A stretch of 64,000 bases of DNA from the NCBI GenBank assembly GCA_036567965.1, contig DATCTN010000007.1:113009-177008 (forward strand), given 5' to 3'. Below, one piece after another: positions 46,796-55,622 of the stretch; within the stretch, counting starts at the first letter, position 1; the number at the start of each line of letters is the position of its first letter. Origin of the DNA: Candidatus Kryptoniota bacterium (lineage in GTDB: Bacteria; Bacteroidota; Ignavibacteria; Kryptoniales; JAKASW01). A program made the translations under genes and the position numbers. The notes beneath the pieces were generated by a model. That model was not told where the DNA came from, searched no databases, and worked only from the letters and a program-made list of their open reading frames with translations.

Positions 46796-48421
46796 GTGGC
46801 GCCTGTAATCTCAATGAACTTGATTGACTACACAATACTGGCGGCTTACGTGGTGATCACGATAGTGGTCGGTTACGCGCTGAAGAAGTATATGAAGACC
46901 AGTGAAGACTTCTTCCTTTCAGGCAGATCATTGCCAAGTTGGATAACGAGTCTTGCCTTCCTTTCAGCCAACCTCGGGGCGCTTGAAGTTATCGGGATGG
47001 TTGCGAACTCGGCGAAATATGGGATCCTTACGGTGCACTTCTACTGGATTGGTGCCATCCCCGCCATGATATTTCTCGGACTATTCATGATGCCGTTTTA
47101 TTATAGCACGCGCGTCAGAAGCGTACCGGAATATCTCAAGTTGAGATACAATGAGGCTACACGCGGACTGAACGCAATCTCGTTTGCGATTATGACTCTC
47201 CTTATGAGCGGGATCAGCATGTATGCAATGGCTCTCCTCTTTGAACTCACGCTCGGTTGGTCGCTGACATCGAGCATCCTCCTCTCGGCATCCGTCGTAC
47301 TGATCTACGTTTTCTTCGGTGGGCTTTCTTCCTCAATTTATAACGAGGTGATTCAGTTCTTTCTGATATGGCTCGGATTACTCCCGGTCGTTTATATCGG
47401 GCTCCATGCAGTCGGCGGGTTCGCGGGATTGGTACAGCGCATCCCTCCATCATTCCTTCAGGCGTGGAGACATATGGGTTCCGCCTCAGATAACCCGATG
47501 GGAGTCGACTGGATTGGCGTGGTGCTCGGTCTCGGGTTTGTATTATCGTTCGGATACTGGACCACCGACTTTCTTGTTGTCCAGCGAGCGATGGCGTCGG
47601 AAGATCTTTCAGCTGCGAGACGAACTCCGCTCATCGCGTCTTTTCCGAAAATGCTCGTTCCAATAATTGTGGTCATTCCTGGACTCCTTGCCGTCGCACT
47701 GTTGCCGCAGTTCAAGATTGTCGCAGGCGGGCCAACCCCTAACTACAATTCCGCGTTGATTCTAATGTTCGCCCATTACCTCCCGAATGGTATCCTGGGT
47801 CTGGCGATCACCGGACTTCTTGCGAGTTTCATGTCGGGAATGGCCGGAAACGTCACGGCGTTCAACACGGTCTGGACGTATGACATCTACGGTAGTTACA
47901 TCAGGAAGGGAATGCCCGATCAGCATTATCTGAAGATGGGGAAGTACACTACGATCTTCGGAGTAATTTTCAGCATCGGGACCGCGTATATCGTTAGATC
48001 GTTTCCGAACCTGATGGACTACATGCAGCTTATCTTCTCGTTCTTCAACGCACCACTTTTTGCGACATTCCTCCTTGGAATGTTCTGGAAGAGGACTACT
48101 CCATGGGCAGGTTTTTTCGGACTTCTTTTGGGTATACTCGCTTCGGCATTTCACTACACTTTATACCAGCTCCATTACGTTCACTATCCAAGCGAAATGG
48201 CTGCGAACTTTTACCAGGCTTGGTGGGCATGGCTGACTGATTTTGTCGCGACGATCATAATCAGTTTATTTACTCCCAGGAAGGATGAGAGCCTGCTCGT
48301 CGGTTTGGTTTACGGACTGACTCCGAAGCCGCATTCCGCGGAAAGGCTCCTGCGCAAACCTGCGTTCTGGGGAGTTCTATCGCTGGTTGTAATGGTTGTC
48401 CTTAACATAATCTTTTGGTGA
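46796..48421 (+). CDS. Sodium:solute symporter family transporter
   Basis: A 541-residue inner-membrane permease of the SSS family with about 13-14 helices. FFLSGRSLPSWITSLAFLSA and NLGALEVIGMV are the family N-terminal landmarks, and YWTTDFLVVQRAMASEDLSAA is the usual middle block. Substrate (sugar, amino acid, carboxylate) cannot be fixed. The start is GTG 46796 close behind AGGAGGT (46786-46792); an out-of-frame ATG at 46794 begins a five-codon dead end, and an in-frame ATG at 46814 is the alternative. It overlaps the frame of a small membrane protein gene that follows. Confidence 0.88.
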   Translation: MAPVISMNLIDYTILAAYVVITIVVGYALKKYMKTSEDFFLSGRSLPSWITSLAFLSANLGALEVIGMVANSAKYGILTVHFYWIGAIPAMIFLGLFMMPFYYSTRVRSVPEYLKLRYNEATRGLNAISFAIMTLLMSGISMYAMALLFELTLGWSLTSSILLSASVVLIYVFFGGLSSSIYNEVIQFFLIWLGLLPVVYIGLHAVGGFAGLVQRIPPSFLQAWRHMGSASDNPMGVDWIGVVLGLGFVLSFGYWTTDFLVVQRAMASEDLSAARRTPLIASFPKMLVPIIVVIPGLLAVALLPQFKIVAGGPTPNYNSALILMFAHYLPNGILGLAITGLLASFMSGMAGNVTAFNTVWTYDIYGSYIRKGMPDQHYLKMGKYTTIFGVIFSIGTAYIVRSFPNLMDYMQLIFSFFNAPLFATFLLGMFWKRTTPWAGFFGLLLGILASAFHYTLYQLHYVHYPSEMAANFYQAWWAWLTDFVATIIISLFTPRKDESLLVGLVYGLTPKPHSAERLLRKPAFWGVLSLVVMVVLNIIFW

Positions 48422-48441
48422 GAAATCTCGGAGACAATAGA

Positions 48442-48672
48442 ATGGAATCCACTAACAATCGTCCGCATTTCTTCGATCTTAAGATCCCGCTCGGCTCACT
48501 TCTCGGATTCTACGGACTCCTGCTATTCGGTTACGGCTTACTGGGTCCGCGGGAAATTTACGGGAAGTCTCTCGGAATGAACATAAATCTTGTCTGGGGG
48601 ATCATCATGATTGTTGTTGGCGGTATCTTCCTTGGCGTATCGTACGCCAAAAGGAACGGAAAAAGACAATAA
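48442..48672 (+). CDS. Small two-helix membrane protein next to the symporter
   Basis: A 76-residue protein of unknown family. I start it at ATG 48442, seven bases after GGAGA (48430-48434). The frame is open to a TTG at 48415 that overlaps the symporter gene. It has two hydrophobic helices, LGSLLGFYGLLLFGYGLLG and NLVWGIIMIVVGGIFLGVSY, with a charged tail KRNGKRQ. The spacing of 20 bases suggests cotranscription with the symporter. It could be an accessory subunit. I cannot name a role. Confidence 0.7.
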   Translation: MESTNNRPHFFDLKIPLGSLLGFYGLLLFGYGLLGPREIYGKSLGMNINLVWGIIMIVVGGIFLGVSYAKRNGKRQ

Positions 48673-48752
48673 ATCCGTACGATTGCCGGCCCGCTCATAG
48701 TTTACCGACGATTGGTCTCATTCCCACCTTACGATTTTACCAGGAGAAAATA

Positions 48753-51700
48753 ATGTCTAACAATTCCGAAGCATTGGCCGTTAGGGTTCAATACTTTTTG
48801 AAAATTGCGCTGACGCTCACTGCAATACTAGCGACTGCGGCAATTTCTAAAGCAGGTGAAACCTATTGGCAGCAATATGTTCACTACACAATCGCGGCCA
48901 CGCTCCATGACGACACTCACTCAATTGACGGAAGTGAAACCATCGTGTACAAAAATAATTCTCCGGATAATCTTGACCGGGTCTATATCCGTTTATATTG
49001 GAATATGTTCACGAAGGGAAGCTACGGATACAAGCAGGCTGAATACCAGAAGAGGTACGGAATAACCACTACAGGCGGAATTTGGGTCAATCGGATTTCT
49101 GAGCGGACGGGAGAAAAAGAAATTCCGCTCGAACTCAAGGTTGACAACACGATCGCGGAAGTGAAAATCCCTGAACCTCTCAAGAGCGGTGATAGTATTT
49201 CTTTCGTTATAGACTGGCATGAGAATGTTCCTTTCGGCGGCGACAGGACAGGATATATCGGCGACGATTATGATATCGCACAGTGGTACCCGCAAATTGC
49301 CGTGTACGACAAGTTCGGCTGGCATAAAGATCAGTACATGAACAGGGGCGAGTTCTACGATGACTACGGCACATTCGACGTTGACGTAACGCTGCCTAAA
49401 AAATTCATCGTCGGTTACACGGGAGAATTGCTCAATGCAAATGAAGTTCTACCCGACAGCGTCCTGTTAAATCTCCAGCAAGCGAAGTCTAAAGCCGGGA
49501 CGTCGCGGGTAGCTGACTTCTCCAATCGGGAATTGAGTCCGGCCGATACCGAAATGGTTACATGGAAATTTCACGCGGACAGCGTCAGGGACTTTGCATG
49601 GGCAGCTGATCCGCATTTCATCTGGGACGTATCTTACTGGAACGGGATCGCGATTCATTCTCTTTACTTCAGCGATAAAGCCGACTACTGGTGGGAAACC
49701 GCCAGGATGGGGACTGACGCGATAAGCTTCTTCTCTACGCATTTTGGAATGTACGCTTACAAGAATGCCTTTGTCGTCGAAGGTACCGAGGGCGGGGGAA
49801 TGGAATATCCTGGTATCGTTTTTATCGGCCACATCGGGAATGAAAACGACCATGAGCTTGCAGGTGTGGTGATACATGAACTGGGGCATGAATGGTATCC
49901 GATGATGATAGGAAGCAATGAGACGGAAAATGGTTTTCAAGACGAAGGGTTCAATACTTTTATCACAACGCTCGCTCTCGAATCCTATTACGGAAGGTAC
50001 GACAACACATATCATTGGACCAAGTGGTATCAGAAGTTCCTCGGTTTTCCAAACACCGACGAGCGAGCAGGAAATGTCGGAGCTTATTTGTATCTCGCCC
50101 GTACCGGATACGAAGAACCAATCCTGACGCATGCTGACCACTATGCGGAGCCTTATCTCCAGGACCTTTCGATCTATCCGAAAACGGCGGACATAATGTT
50201 TATGTTAAGGTACGTGCTGGGTGACTCGGTGTTTTCCAGACTGATGTTGACTTACTACGACACTTACAAATTCAAGCACGTGTATCCCGAGGACTTCTTC
50301 AACCTCGCGATGAATGTAAGTGGCGACAAGGACTTGAGGTGGTTCTTTAATGAATGGTTCAACAGGACATACAAGTGCGATTACGGAATTCGGCACATCT
50401 CACGCACCAGGGTCGATTCGTCGGGAAACGTCTCATATAAAAACAAAATAGTAATTAGCCGGAGGGGCCAGGCGATCATGCCGATCGATGTTCACCTCCA
50501 CCTTGCCAACGGTACAGATACCGTGCTCTATCGTCCGGTCGACGATTGGAAGAGCGGCGAGCTGTCAAGATCCTATATGGTAATCACCACCTCCAGGGTT
50601 GAAAGTGCGGAGATCAATCCGGGACAGGAGATCCTCGACATCAACCGGCTCAATAACACATGGCCTTGTCCAAAAGTCGACTTCGGATTCGACAATACGA
50701 TGGTAAATCTGGACCGCAACGACGCTTACATGATTCGCTGGAGACCCAGTCTGTGGTTCAATACCTTCGATGGCGTTAAATACGGTTTGAAACTGAACGG
50801 GAGCTACTTAGGCAGCATCAAAAACCTCAACGCAGGATTATGGTACGGTTCAAAACTGAAACACACTGAAGTCGATTACGACCTGGGTTATAATTCTCTC
50901 GTCCCGAATATCGCAAGACAATTTACGGTGAATGCCAGGGCTGCAAGGATAGAGGGAAGGGATTTCTACTCTCTCGGTTTCGCCAGCACTTTTTCCAGGC
51001 ATTACAGTTATCCACCATACAACAACGTCACCCTCAGCGTCAATTCAGCAATGGCAGAAAAGCTCGACTACCTTCAGTATCCCTCGACTTGGGATTTGAA
51101 GAAAAGGATGAATTTCCTCAAAGCGTCTTACGAGTACAATAATTATGGCAGAGGATGGCGCGCGTCCTTCCAGGCAGATTACGAAGCCACTCTCCCTTTC
51201 ACTTCGGAGAACTCTTACGATTATTCAAAGCACGAGATTCAGTTTTCACTCTCGCTTCCATTTGATGACAATTCATTCGATCTTCATCTGTTCGAGGGAA
51301 GAGCGTCCGGGACGGTTCCGATCATGACACAGTTCTTTCTGGCGCAAGGTGATCCGCTGGAAGTCTTCGATGAAGCTCTGTTGCGGAGCAGTGGAACACT
51401 TTCGAAACAAATGGTTGAGAATTCGAGAACCTCGGGTGGCGGGGGTGTGAGGGGATACAGCGGCCTCATCTCCGGTGACAAGATGGATGGCGGCAATCTA
51501 GAAATGCGTTTTGGCTCTCTCATACCCTTCGTTCCAAGCGGAGACATCCCACTTTTGGGAGACCTTTTCTCATTCTTTTCGACGAATCTGTTCTATGACG
51601 CCGCCTTTTTTGGAAATGGAGGAGAAACCATCGAAAACAGCTCGCATTTCTACGACGATGCAGGAATTGGAATTGTATTTGATATTCAGGGCATAAATAA

Positions 51701-51854
51701 GCTATTTTTCAGCGAGCGGACGAACCTTCTCAAATCTATTGACCTGTCTGAGTTAAGATTTGATTTGCCGTTGTTTGTGAATAAACCGGCATTCGCCGGA
51801 AGCAAGAAGGAGTTTGAGTTTAGGTGGAGGCTTGCATACTCGAAGTCATTCTGA
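48753..51854 (+). CDS. M1-family metallopeptidase with C-terminal Omp85-like beta-barrel
   Basis: A 1033-residue exported protein with AGGAGA before the ATG. Residues 1-35 are a signal peptide. A gluzincin peptidase of family M1 follows: substrate motif EGGGMEYPG, zinc site HELGH (375-379) with the third ligand E398 in GFQDEGFN. After about residue 650 the sequence is strand-rich and ends in Phe (LAYSKSF). It holds landmarks of Omp85 barrels: VRGY at 899-902, followed by GGNLEMRFGSLIPF, LFYDAAFF, FYDDAGIGIVFDI and LRFDLPLF. I see no POTRA repeat between the two parts. This suggests an outer-membrane-anchored aminopeptidase. The peptidase call is firm; the barrel call is by motif only. Confidence 0.85.
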   Translation: MSNNSEALAVRVQYFLKIALTLTAILATAAISKAGETYWQQYVHYTIAATLHDDTHSIDGSETIVYKNNSPDNLDRVYIRLYWNMFTKGSYGYKQAEYQKRYGITTTGGIWVNRISERTGEKEIPLELKVDNTIAEVKIPEPLKSGDSISFVIDWHENVPFGGDRTGYIGDDYDIAQWYPQIAVYDKFGWHKDQYMNRGEFYDDYGTFDVDVTLPKKFIVGYTGELLNANEVLPDSVLLNLQQAKSKAGTSRVADFSNRELSPADTEMVTWKFHADSVRDFAWAADPHFIWDVSYWNGIAIHSLYFSDKADYWWETARMGTDAISFFSTHFGMYAYKNAFVVEGTEGGGMEYPGIVFIGHIGNENDHELAGVVIHELGHEWYPMMIGSNETENGFQDEGFNTFITTLALESYYGRYDNTYHWTKWYQKFLGFPNTDERAGNVGAYLYLARTGYEEPILTHADHYAEPYLQDLSIYPKTADIMFMLRYVLGDSVFSRLMLTYYDTYKFKHVYPEDFFNLAMNVSGDKDLRWFFNEWFNRTYKCDYGIRHISRTRVDSSGNVSYKNKIVISRRGQAIMPIDVHLHLANGTDTVLYRPVDDWKSGELSRSYMVITTSRVESAEINPGQEILDINRLNNTWPCPKVDFGFDNTMVNLDRNDAYMIRWRPSLWFNTFDGVKYGLKLNGSYLGSIKNLNAGLWYGSKLKHTEVDYDLGYNSLVPNIARQFTVNARAARIEGRDFYSLGFASTFSRHYSYPPYNNVTLSVNSAMAEKLDYLQYPSTWDLKKRMNFLKASYEYNNYGRGWRASFQADYEATLPFTSENSYDYSKHEIQFSLSLPFDDNSFDLHLFEGRASGTVPIMTQFFLAQGDPLEVFDEALLRSSGTLSKQMVENSRTSGGGGVRGYSGLISGDKMDGGNLEMRFGSLIPFVPSGDIPLLGDLFSFFSTNLFYDAAFFGNGGETIENSSHFYDDAGIGIVFDIQGINKLFFSERTNLLKSIDLSELRFDLPLFVNKPAFAGSKKEFEFRWRLAYSKSF

Positions 51855-51883
51855 GGAAAACTAAATCTCGAGTAGGGATCTGA

Positions 51884-53692
51884 TTGGGCGCTGCGGTTGA
51901 GTTCAGCACAATTACCGAGATGTTTGCACGATTGACCAGGAAGTATTCCGGGAGCGGTAGAGAAGTATACAGGTACAAAGTCGGCGGCAAGTATATCGGT
52001 CTTACATATGACGAGTTTTACGATAAGGTAGAACTGTTCGCACGTGGACTCCGCGAGTTAGGTATGAAGCGTGGCGACAAACTGGCTATCCTTTCAGAGA
52101 ACAGGCCCGAGTGGCCGATCGCCGACCTTGCATCACTTGCCATTGGCGTGATAGATGTTCCGATTTTTCCGACTCTCACAGCGAAACAGATTGAGTACAT
52201 CATCCTCGATGGCGACGTATCTGCAGTAGTGGTGTCGAATTACTTCCAGCTGAACAAGATTCTGAGGATCAAAGAAAACATAGGACACGTGAAGCATTTG
52301 ATCCTCATGAACCAGAAGGAAGATTCAAAGGATAAGACTATTCTTGATTTTTCAGAACTGTACGAATTGGGAAGACGAGGTCGGGACACCAGCAAGAGTG
52401 CGTTTGAAGATTGGCTCGCAGCCCCAAAACCTTCGGACGTGGCTACTATTATCTACACGAGCGGTACCACCGGAGAACCAAAGGGAGTGGTGCTGACACA
52501 TGGTAATTTTGCGGCCAACATAAAAGGAGCGCTGGATCATATTTCAATAACAGACGAGGATACTCTCCTTTCGTTCCTGCCAATCTCACATAGCTTCGAG
52601 AGAATGGCCGGCTATTATACAGCATTAACTGCGGGGGCATCTGTCTCGTACGCGGAAAGCATTGAAACCGTCGCTCAGAATCTTCTTGAGGTAAAGCCGA
52701 CAATAGTAACCACGGTGCCGCGGTTGTTTGAACGCATACATGCGCTTATTGTAAAGAACGTCGAAGCCGGATCGACTCTCAAGAAAAAAATATTTTACTG
52801 GGCGCTGGGCACAGGCAAGGAAGTTGTCATGGCAAAAAGAAGAGGATTTGTCGGTCCTCTTCTTCGAGCGCAATCCATTTTGGCAGATAGATTTGTACTT
52901 TCAAAAATTAAGGAAAGAACGGGCGGCAGAATAAAATTCTTTGTAAGTGGAGGTGCTGCGTTATCAAGGGAACTCGGAGAATTCTTCGAGGCGGTTGGCA
53001 TAATGATTATTGAAGGCTACGGTATGACAGAGTGCTCGCCTGTGATATCTGCAAACAGAATTGATGACTACAAATTCGGCAGTGTCGGCAAGCCGCTCAA
53101 GAATGTTCAGGTGAAAATCGCTGATGACGGAGAAATCCTGACACGCGGCCCCCACGTAATGGTAGGGTACTATAAGAATCCCGAAGCCACGAGAGAGTCG
53201 ATAGACAAAGAGGGATGGCTCCATACCGGTGATGTTGGGCATTATGACACCGATGGCTTTATCGTGATAACCGACCGTAAGAAGCATCTCTTCGTGAACT
53301 CGGGCGGGAAAAATATCGCCCCTCAGCCAATCGAAAACCTCCTGCTCCAGAGTAAGTTTGTCGACCAAGTGATCCTGATCGGAGACAAGAGAAGATTCAA
53401 TACTGCACTGATCGTCCCGGATTTTGAATTTCTTAAGGACTTCGCCGGCGAAATCCACCTGGATTTTACAGATGAAGAGGAATTGGTTTCGAACGACAAG
53501 GTGAACGAGGCAGTGAGAAAGGACATTAACGATCTCCAAAAAGATCTGGCAAAATACGAACAGGTCAGGAGATTCAAGCTTCTCCCGACGCCCTTTACCA
53601 TTGAAAATGGTGATCTGACGCCAACACTTAAAGTTAAGCGAAAGGTCGTTGAGGCGAAGTACGCCGAATTAATTGACTCGATGTACAATTGA
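51884..53692 (+). CDS. Long-chain acyl-CoA synthetase (AMP-forming)
   Basis: Activates a fatty acid with ATP and CoA. The 602-residue length is that of the FadD15/AMP-dependent group. The P-loop-like A3 motif IIYTSGTTGEPKGV lies at about 189-202, followed by FLPISHSFERMAGYY, GYGMTECSPVISAN and the C-domain hinge ITDRKKHLFVNSGGKNIAP. The start is TTG 51884 with TAGGG six bases upstream; the next ATG (51920) would cut conserved residues. It could feed the acyl-CoA dehydrogenase module at the left of the window, though that is short-chain. Confidence 0.92.
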   Translation: MGAAVEFSTITEMFARLTRKYSGSGREVYRYKVGGKYIGLTYDEFYDKVELFARGLRELGMKRGDKLAILSENRPEWPIADLASLAIGVIDVPIFPTLTAKQIEYIILDGDVSAVVVSNYFQLNKILRIKENIGHVKHLILMNQKEDSKDKTILDFSELYELGRRGRDTSKSAFEDWLAAPKPSDVATIIYTSGTTGEPKGVVLTHGNFAANIKGALDHISITDEDTLLSFLPISHSFERMAGYYTALTAGASVSYAESIETVAQNLLEVKPTIVTTVPRLFERIHALIVKNVEAGSTLKKKIFYWALGTGKEVVMAKRRGFVGPLLRAQSILADRFVLSKIKERTGGRIKFFVSGGAALSRELGEFFEAVGIMIIEGYGMTECSPVISANRIDDYKFGSVGKPLKNVQVKIADDGEILTRGPHVMVGYYKNPEATRESIDKEGWLHTGDVGHYDTDGFIVITDRKKHLFVNSGGKNIAPQPIENLLLQSKFVDQVILIGDKRRFNTALIVPDFEFLKDFAGEIHLDFTDEEELVSNDKVNEAVRKDINDLQKDLAKYEQVRRFKLLPTPFTIENGDLTPTLKVKRKVVEAKYAELIDSMYN

Positions 53693-53702
53693 GGAAAGAG
53701 CG

Positions 53703-54896
53703 ATGAACCTGAAACAGAAGGAAGAAGAGTTTTTAATCCACACGTATAAGCGCTTGCCGATAGAGGTGGAGCGGGCTGACGGTGTTTACATCTTTGCAAA
53801 GGACGGGAAGAGATACATTGATTTCTTTGGAGGTCTTGCAGTCAACGCACTGGGCTATAATCATCCGCGCGTCAAGGCCGCAATCGCCGAGCAGGCAGGT
53901 CGTTATATGCATATGTCTAATATGTTTTATATGGATGTTCAAATAGAATTTGCCGAACTCCTCTGCCGCCTATCCGGCTTTCCGAAGGCGTTCCTTACAA
54001 ACTCAGGCACTGAAGCTGTCGAGGCCGCTATGAAGCTCGTAAGAAAGTGGAGCAAGCGATCAAACAAATCTGTGGTGTTCGCACTCAGCAATTCCTTTCA
54101 CGGCAGGACTTTTGGTGCTCTTTCGCTTACCGACAGAGACAAGTATCGGCAGGGCTTCGAACCGTTCCTGCCGGACGTAAACCATATCGGTTTCAACAAC
54201 GTGGAAGATCTCAGGCGGAAGGTGGATCCAAAGACCGCCGCAGTCTTCGTGGAATTCATCCAGGGGGAAGGCGGCGTGAACGTCCTGTCTCGCGAGTTTG
54301 TCGGCGAGCTCTTTTCGCTGAGACAAAAGTATGGCTTTCTGATCGTTGCCGATGAGATACAGTCCGGTGTCTACCGGACAGGAAAGTTCTTTTCTTTCGA
54401 GCATTATGGCGTCAGACCGGATCTTGTTACAGTGGCGAAGCCGATCGGCGGCGGGCTCCCTCTTGGCGCGCTCCTTGTCGATGACCCACTTGTCGATGTC
54501 ATGGGATACGGGACACATGGAACGACGTTCGGAGGTAATCCGGTTTCCTGTGCGGCAGGGCTTGCGACCCTCAAAGAGCTATCCGAGTGTAACATCGCCG
54601 GTCACGTGACCGAGGTGGGCGGGTATCTCAAGCAACGGCTTACCGATTTTGGAGCGCGCCACGCTGACCTGGTTTCCGAAGTTCGTGGCATCGGACTCAT
54701 GCTCGGAGTCGAGTGCAAGTCCGAATGCGGCGGATTCGTTAACAAGCTCCTCGACTCAGGTGTCCTTGCAAATTGTACGAACGGAAATGTGATCAGGCTT
54801 CTCCCGCCGCTTGTCATTCAACGGGAACACGTAGATATCCTTCTTTCCAGGCTGGAAGAAGTCTCTGCCGAGTTCAAAGGCGTCCCCGCCAAATAG
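53703..54896 (+). CDS. Class-III aminotransferase (acetylornithine aminotransferase-like)
   Basis: PLP-dependent omega-aminotransferase, 397 residues from ATG 53703, which follows GAGGAAAG; ten upstream in-frame codons overlap the ligase gene. Landmarks are FFGGLAVNALGYNHPRV, NSGTEAVEAAMKLVRKW, SNSFHGRTFGALSLTD, VADEIQSGVYRTGKFFSFEH and the PLP lysine in VTVAKPIGGGLPLGALL. The best match is ArgD-type (acetylornithine), but 4-aminobutyrate or ornithine aminotransferases share these motifs and no arg genes are near. Confidence 0.82.
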   Translation: MNLKQKEEEFLIHTYKRLPIEVERADGVYIFAKDGKRYIDFFGGLAVNALGYNHPRVKAAIAEQAGRYMHMSNMFYMDVQIEFAELLCRLSGFPKAFLTNSGTEAVEAAMKLVRKWSKRSNKSVVFALSNSFHGRTFGALSLTDRDKYRQGFEPFLPDVNHIGFNNVEDLRRKVDPKTAAVFVEFIQGEGGVNVLSREFVGELFSLRQKYGFLIVADEIQSGVYRTGKFFSFEHYGVRPDLVTVAKPIGGGLPLGALLVDDPLVDVMGYGTHGTTFGGNPVSCAAGLATLKELSECNIAGHVTEVGGYLKQRLTDFGARHADLVSEVRGIGLMLGVECKSECGGFVNKLLDSGVLANCTNGNVIRLLPPLVIQREHVDILLSRLEEVSAEFKGVPAK

Positions 54897-55244
54897 ATGA
54901 GACTAATGAACTTCTCGAATTTTCCACGCCCAGATGTTATTATTCTCGATGAAGCCGGTTCAGCGGAAAGTGATTTCGTCGCAAAAATCAGAGACCCTGT
55001 TGGAATCACTTCAAAGGGCGGAAGCATTAGCGGAGGCCCGAGGCTGACCGCAAAATTTCCTGCTCGACTCCGTATCTGCAATAATTATTCAGTTTCAATC
55101 AACAAACCAGAGCGCCAGAAAGATACGACTCGAATTCAGATGGAGCGCGTCCGTTACGTGTCGATCCGACAAAAATCTATTAGTAGCCGGATTATGGACC
55201 ACCGGAATAATCCCGGTAGTCCAATCCTGAAATAGGAGATAGTA
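54897..55244 (+). other. Non-coding or weakly coding leader region before the tryptophanase operon
   Basis: A 348-base gap. An ORF of 112 codons (54897-55235) begins on the base after the aminotransferase stop, but it has no ribosome site of its own, no recognisable motif, and its second half is rich in rare-looking Arg/Asn/Ser codons unlike the neighbours. I favour a non-coding leader. Its right end carries two alternative hairpins (given separately) directly before the next ribosome site. The first 55 codons could be a decayed gene. Confidence 0.4.
55187..55222 (+). promoter_or_regulatory. Two mutually exclusive hairpins ahead of the small-protein/tryptophanase operon
   Basis: Stem A: CCGGATTAT (55187-55195) with ATAATCCCGG (55207-55216), one bulged base. 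Stem B: GGACCACCGG (55196-55205) with CCGGTAGTCC (55213-55222), one mismatch. They share the CCGG segment at 55213-55216, so both cannot form. The AGGAGA ribosome site (55234-55239) begins 12 bases after stem B. Neither is followed by a T run, so control would act on translation or on Rho access rather than by intrinsic termination. Confidence 0.4.
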
Positions 55245-55622
55245 ATGGGAACGCAACAACTGCTCTTTCTTATTCTTGTGGCGATCATCGTAGCGGTTGC
55301 AATCTCGCTCGCGATTATTTATTTCAAATCGAACCAGCAAGAAACTGAGATCAATGAGGTTATCAACGAATTGAATCATGTATCAGTGACGGCGCAGGGA
55401 TGGTACAGAAAGCCGACGCAGATGGGCGGAGGAAACGGTTCCTTCGATGGATTCACCTTCATGTCGATTTCACAACCTGATTCTACCGACCTTGCAAAAT
55501 ACCAGATAGTCTCCACGGGAGGTAACTTGCTAAAGCTGGAGGCTGTCGGCCACCTTAATTTTTCGTTGAGCGTAAGCGTCTATCCGGATTCCATCGGGAG
55601 CTACGGTGTGGTAAGATGGTAA
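55245..55622 (+). CDS. Small N-terminally anchored protein coupled to tryptophanase
   Basis: 125 residues with one N-terminal hydrophobic helix (LLFLILVAIIVAVAISLAII, residues 6-25), a short helical stretch (QQETEINEVINELNHVSV) and a beta-rich C-terminal domain. The shape resembles a pilin, but there is no prepilin cleavage site with Glu at +5. I associate the opening MGTQQLL with a recurrent unnamed family in FCB bacteria; that is memory, not a search. AGGAGA precedes the ATG. Its last 7 bases overlap the tryptophanase gene, so the two are translationally coupled. Confidence 0.75.
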   Translation: MGTQQLLFLILVAIIVAVAISLAIIYFKSNQQETEINEVINELNHVSVTAQGWYRKPTQMGGGNGSFDGFTFMSISQPDSTDLAKYQIVSTGGNLLKLEAVGHLNFSLSVSVYPDSIGSYGVVRW

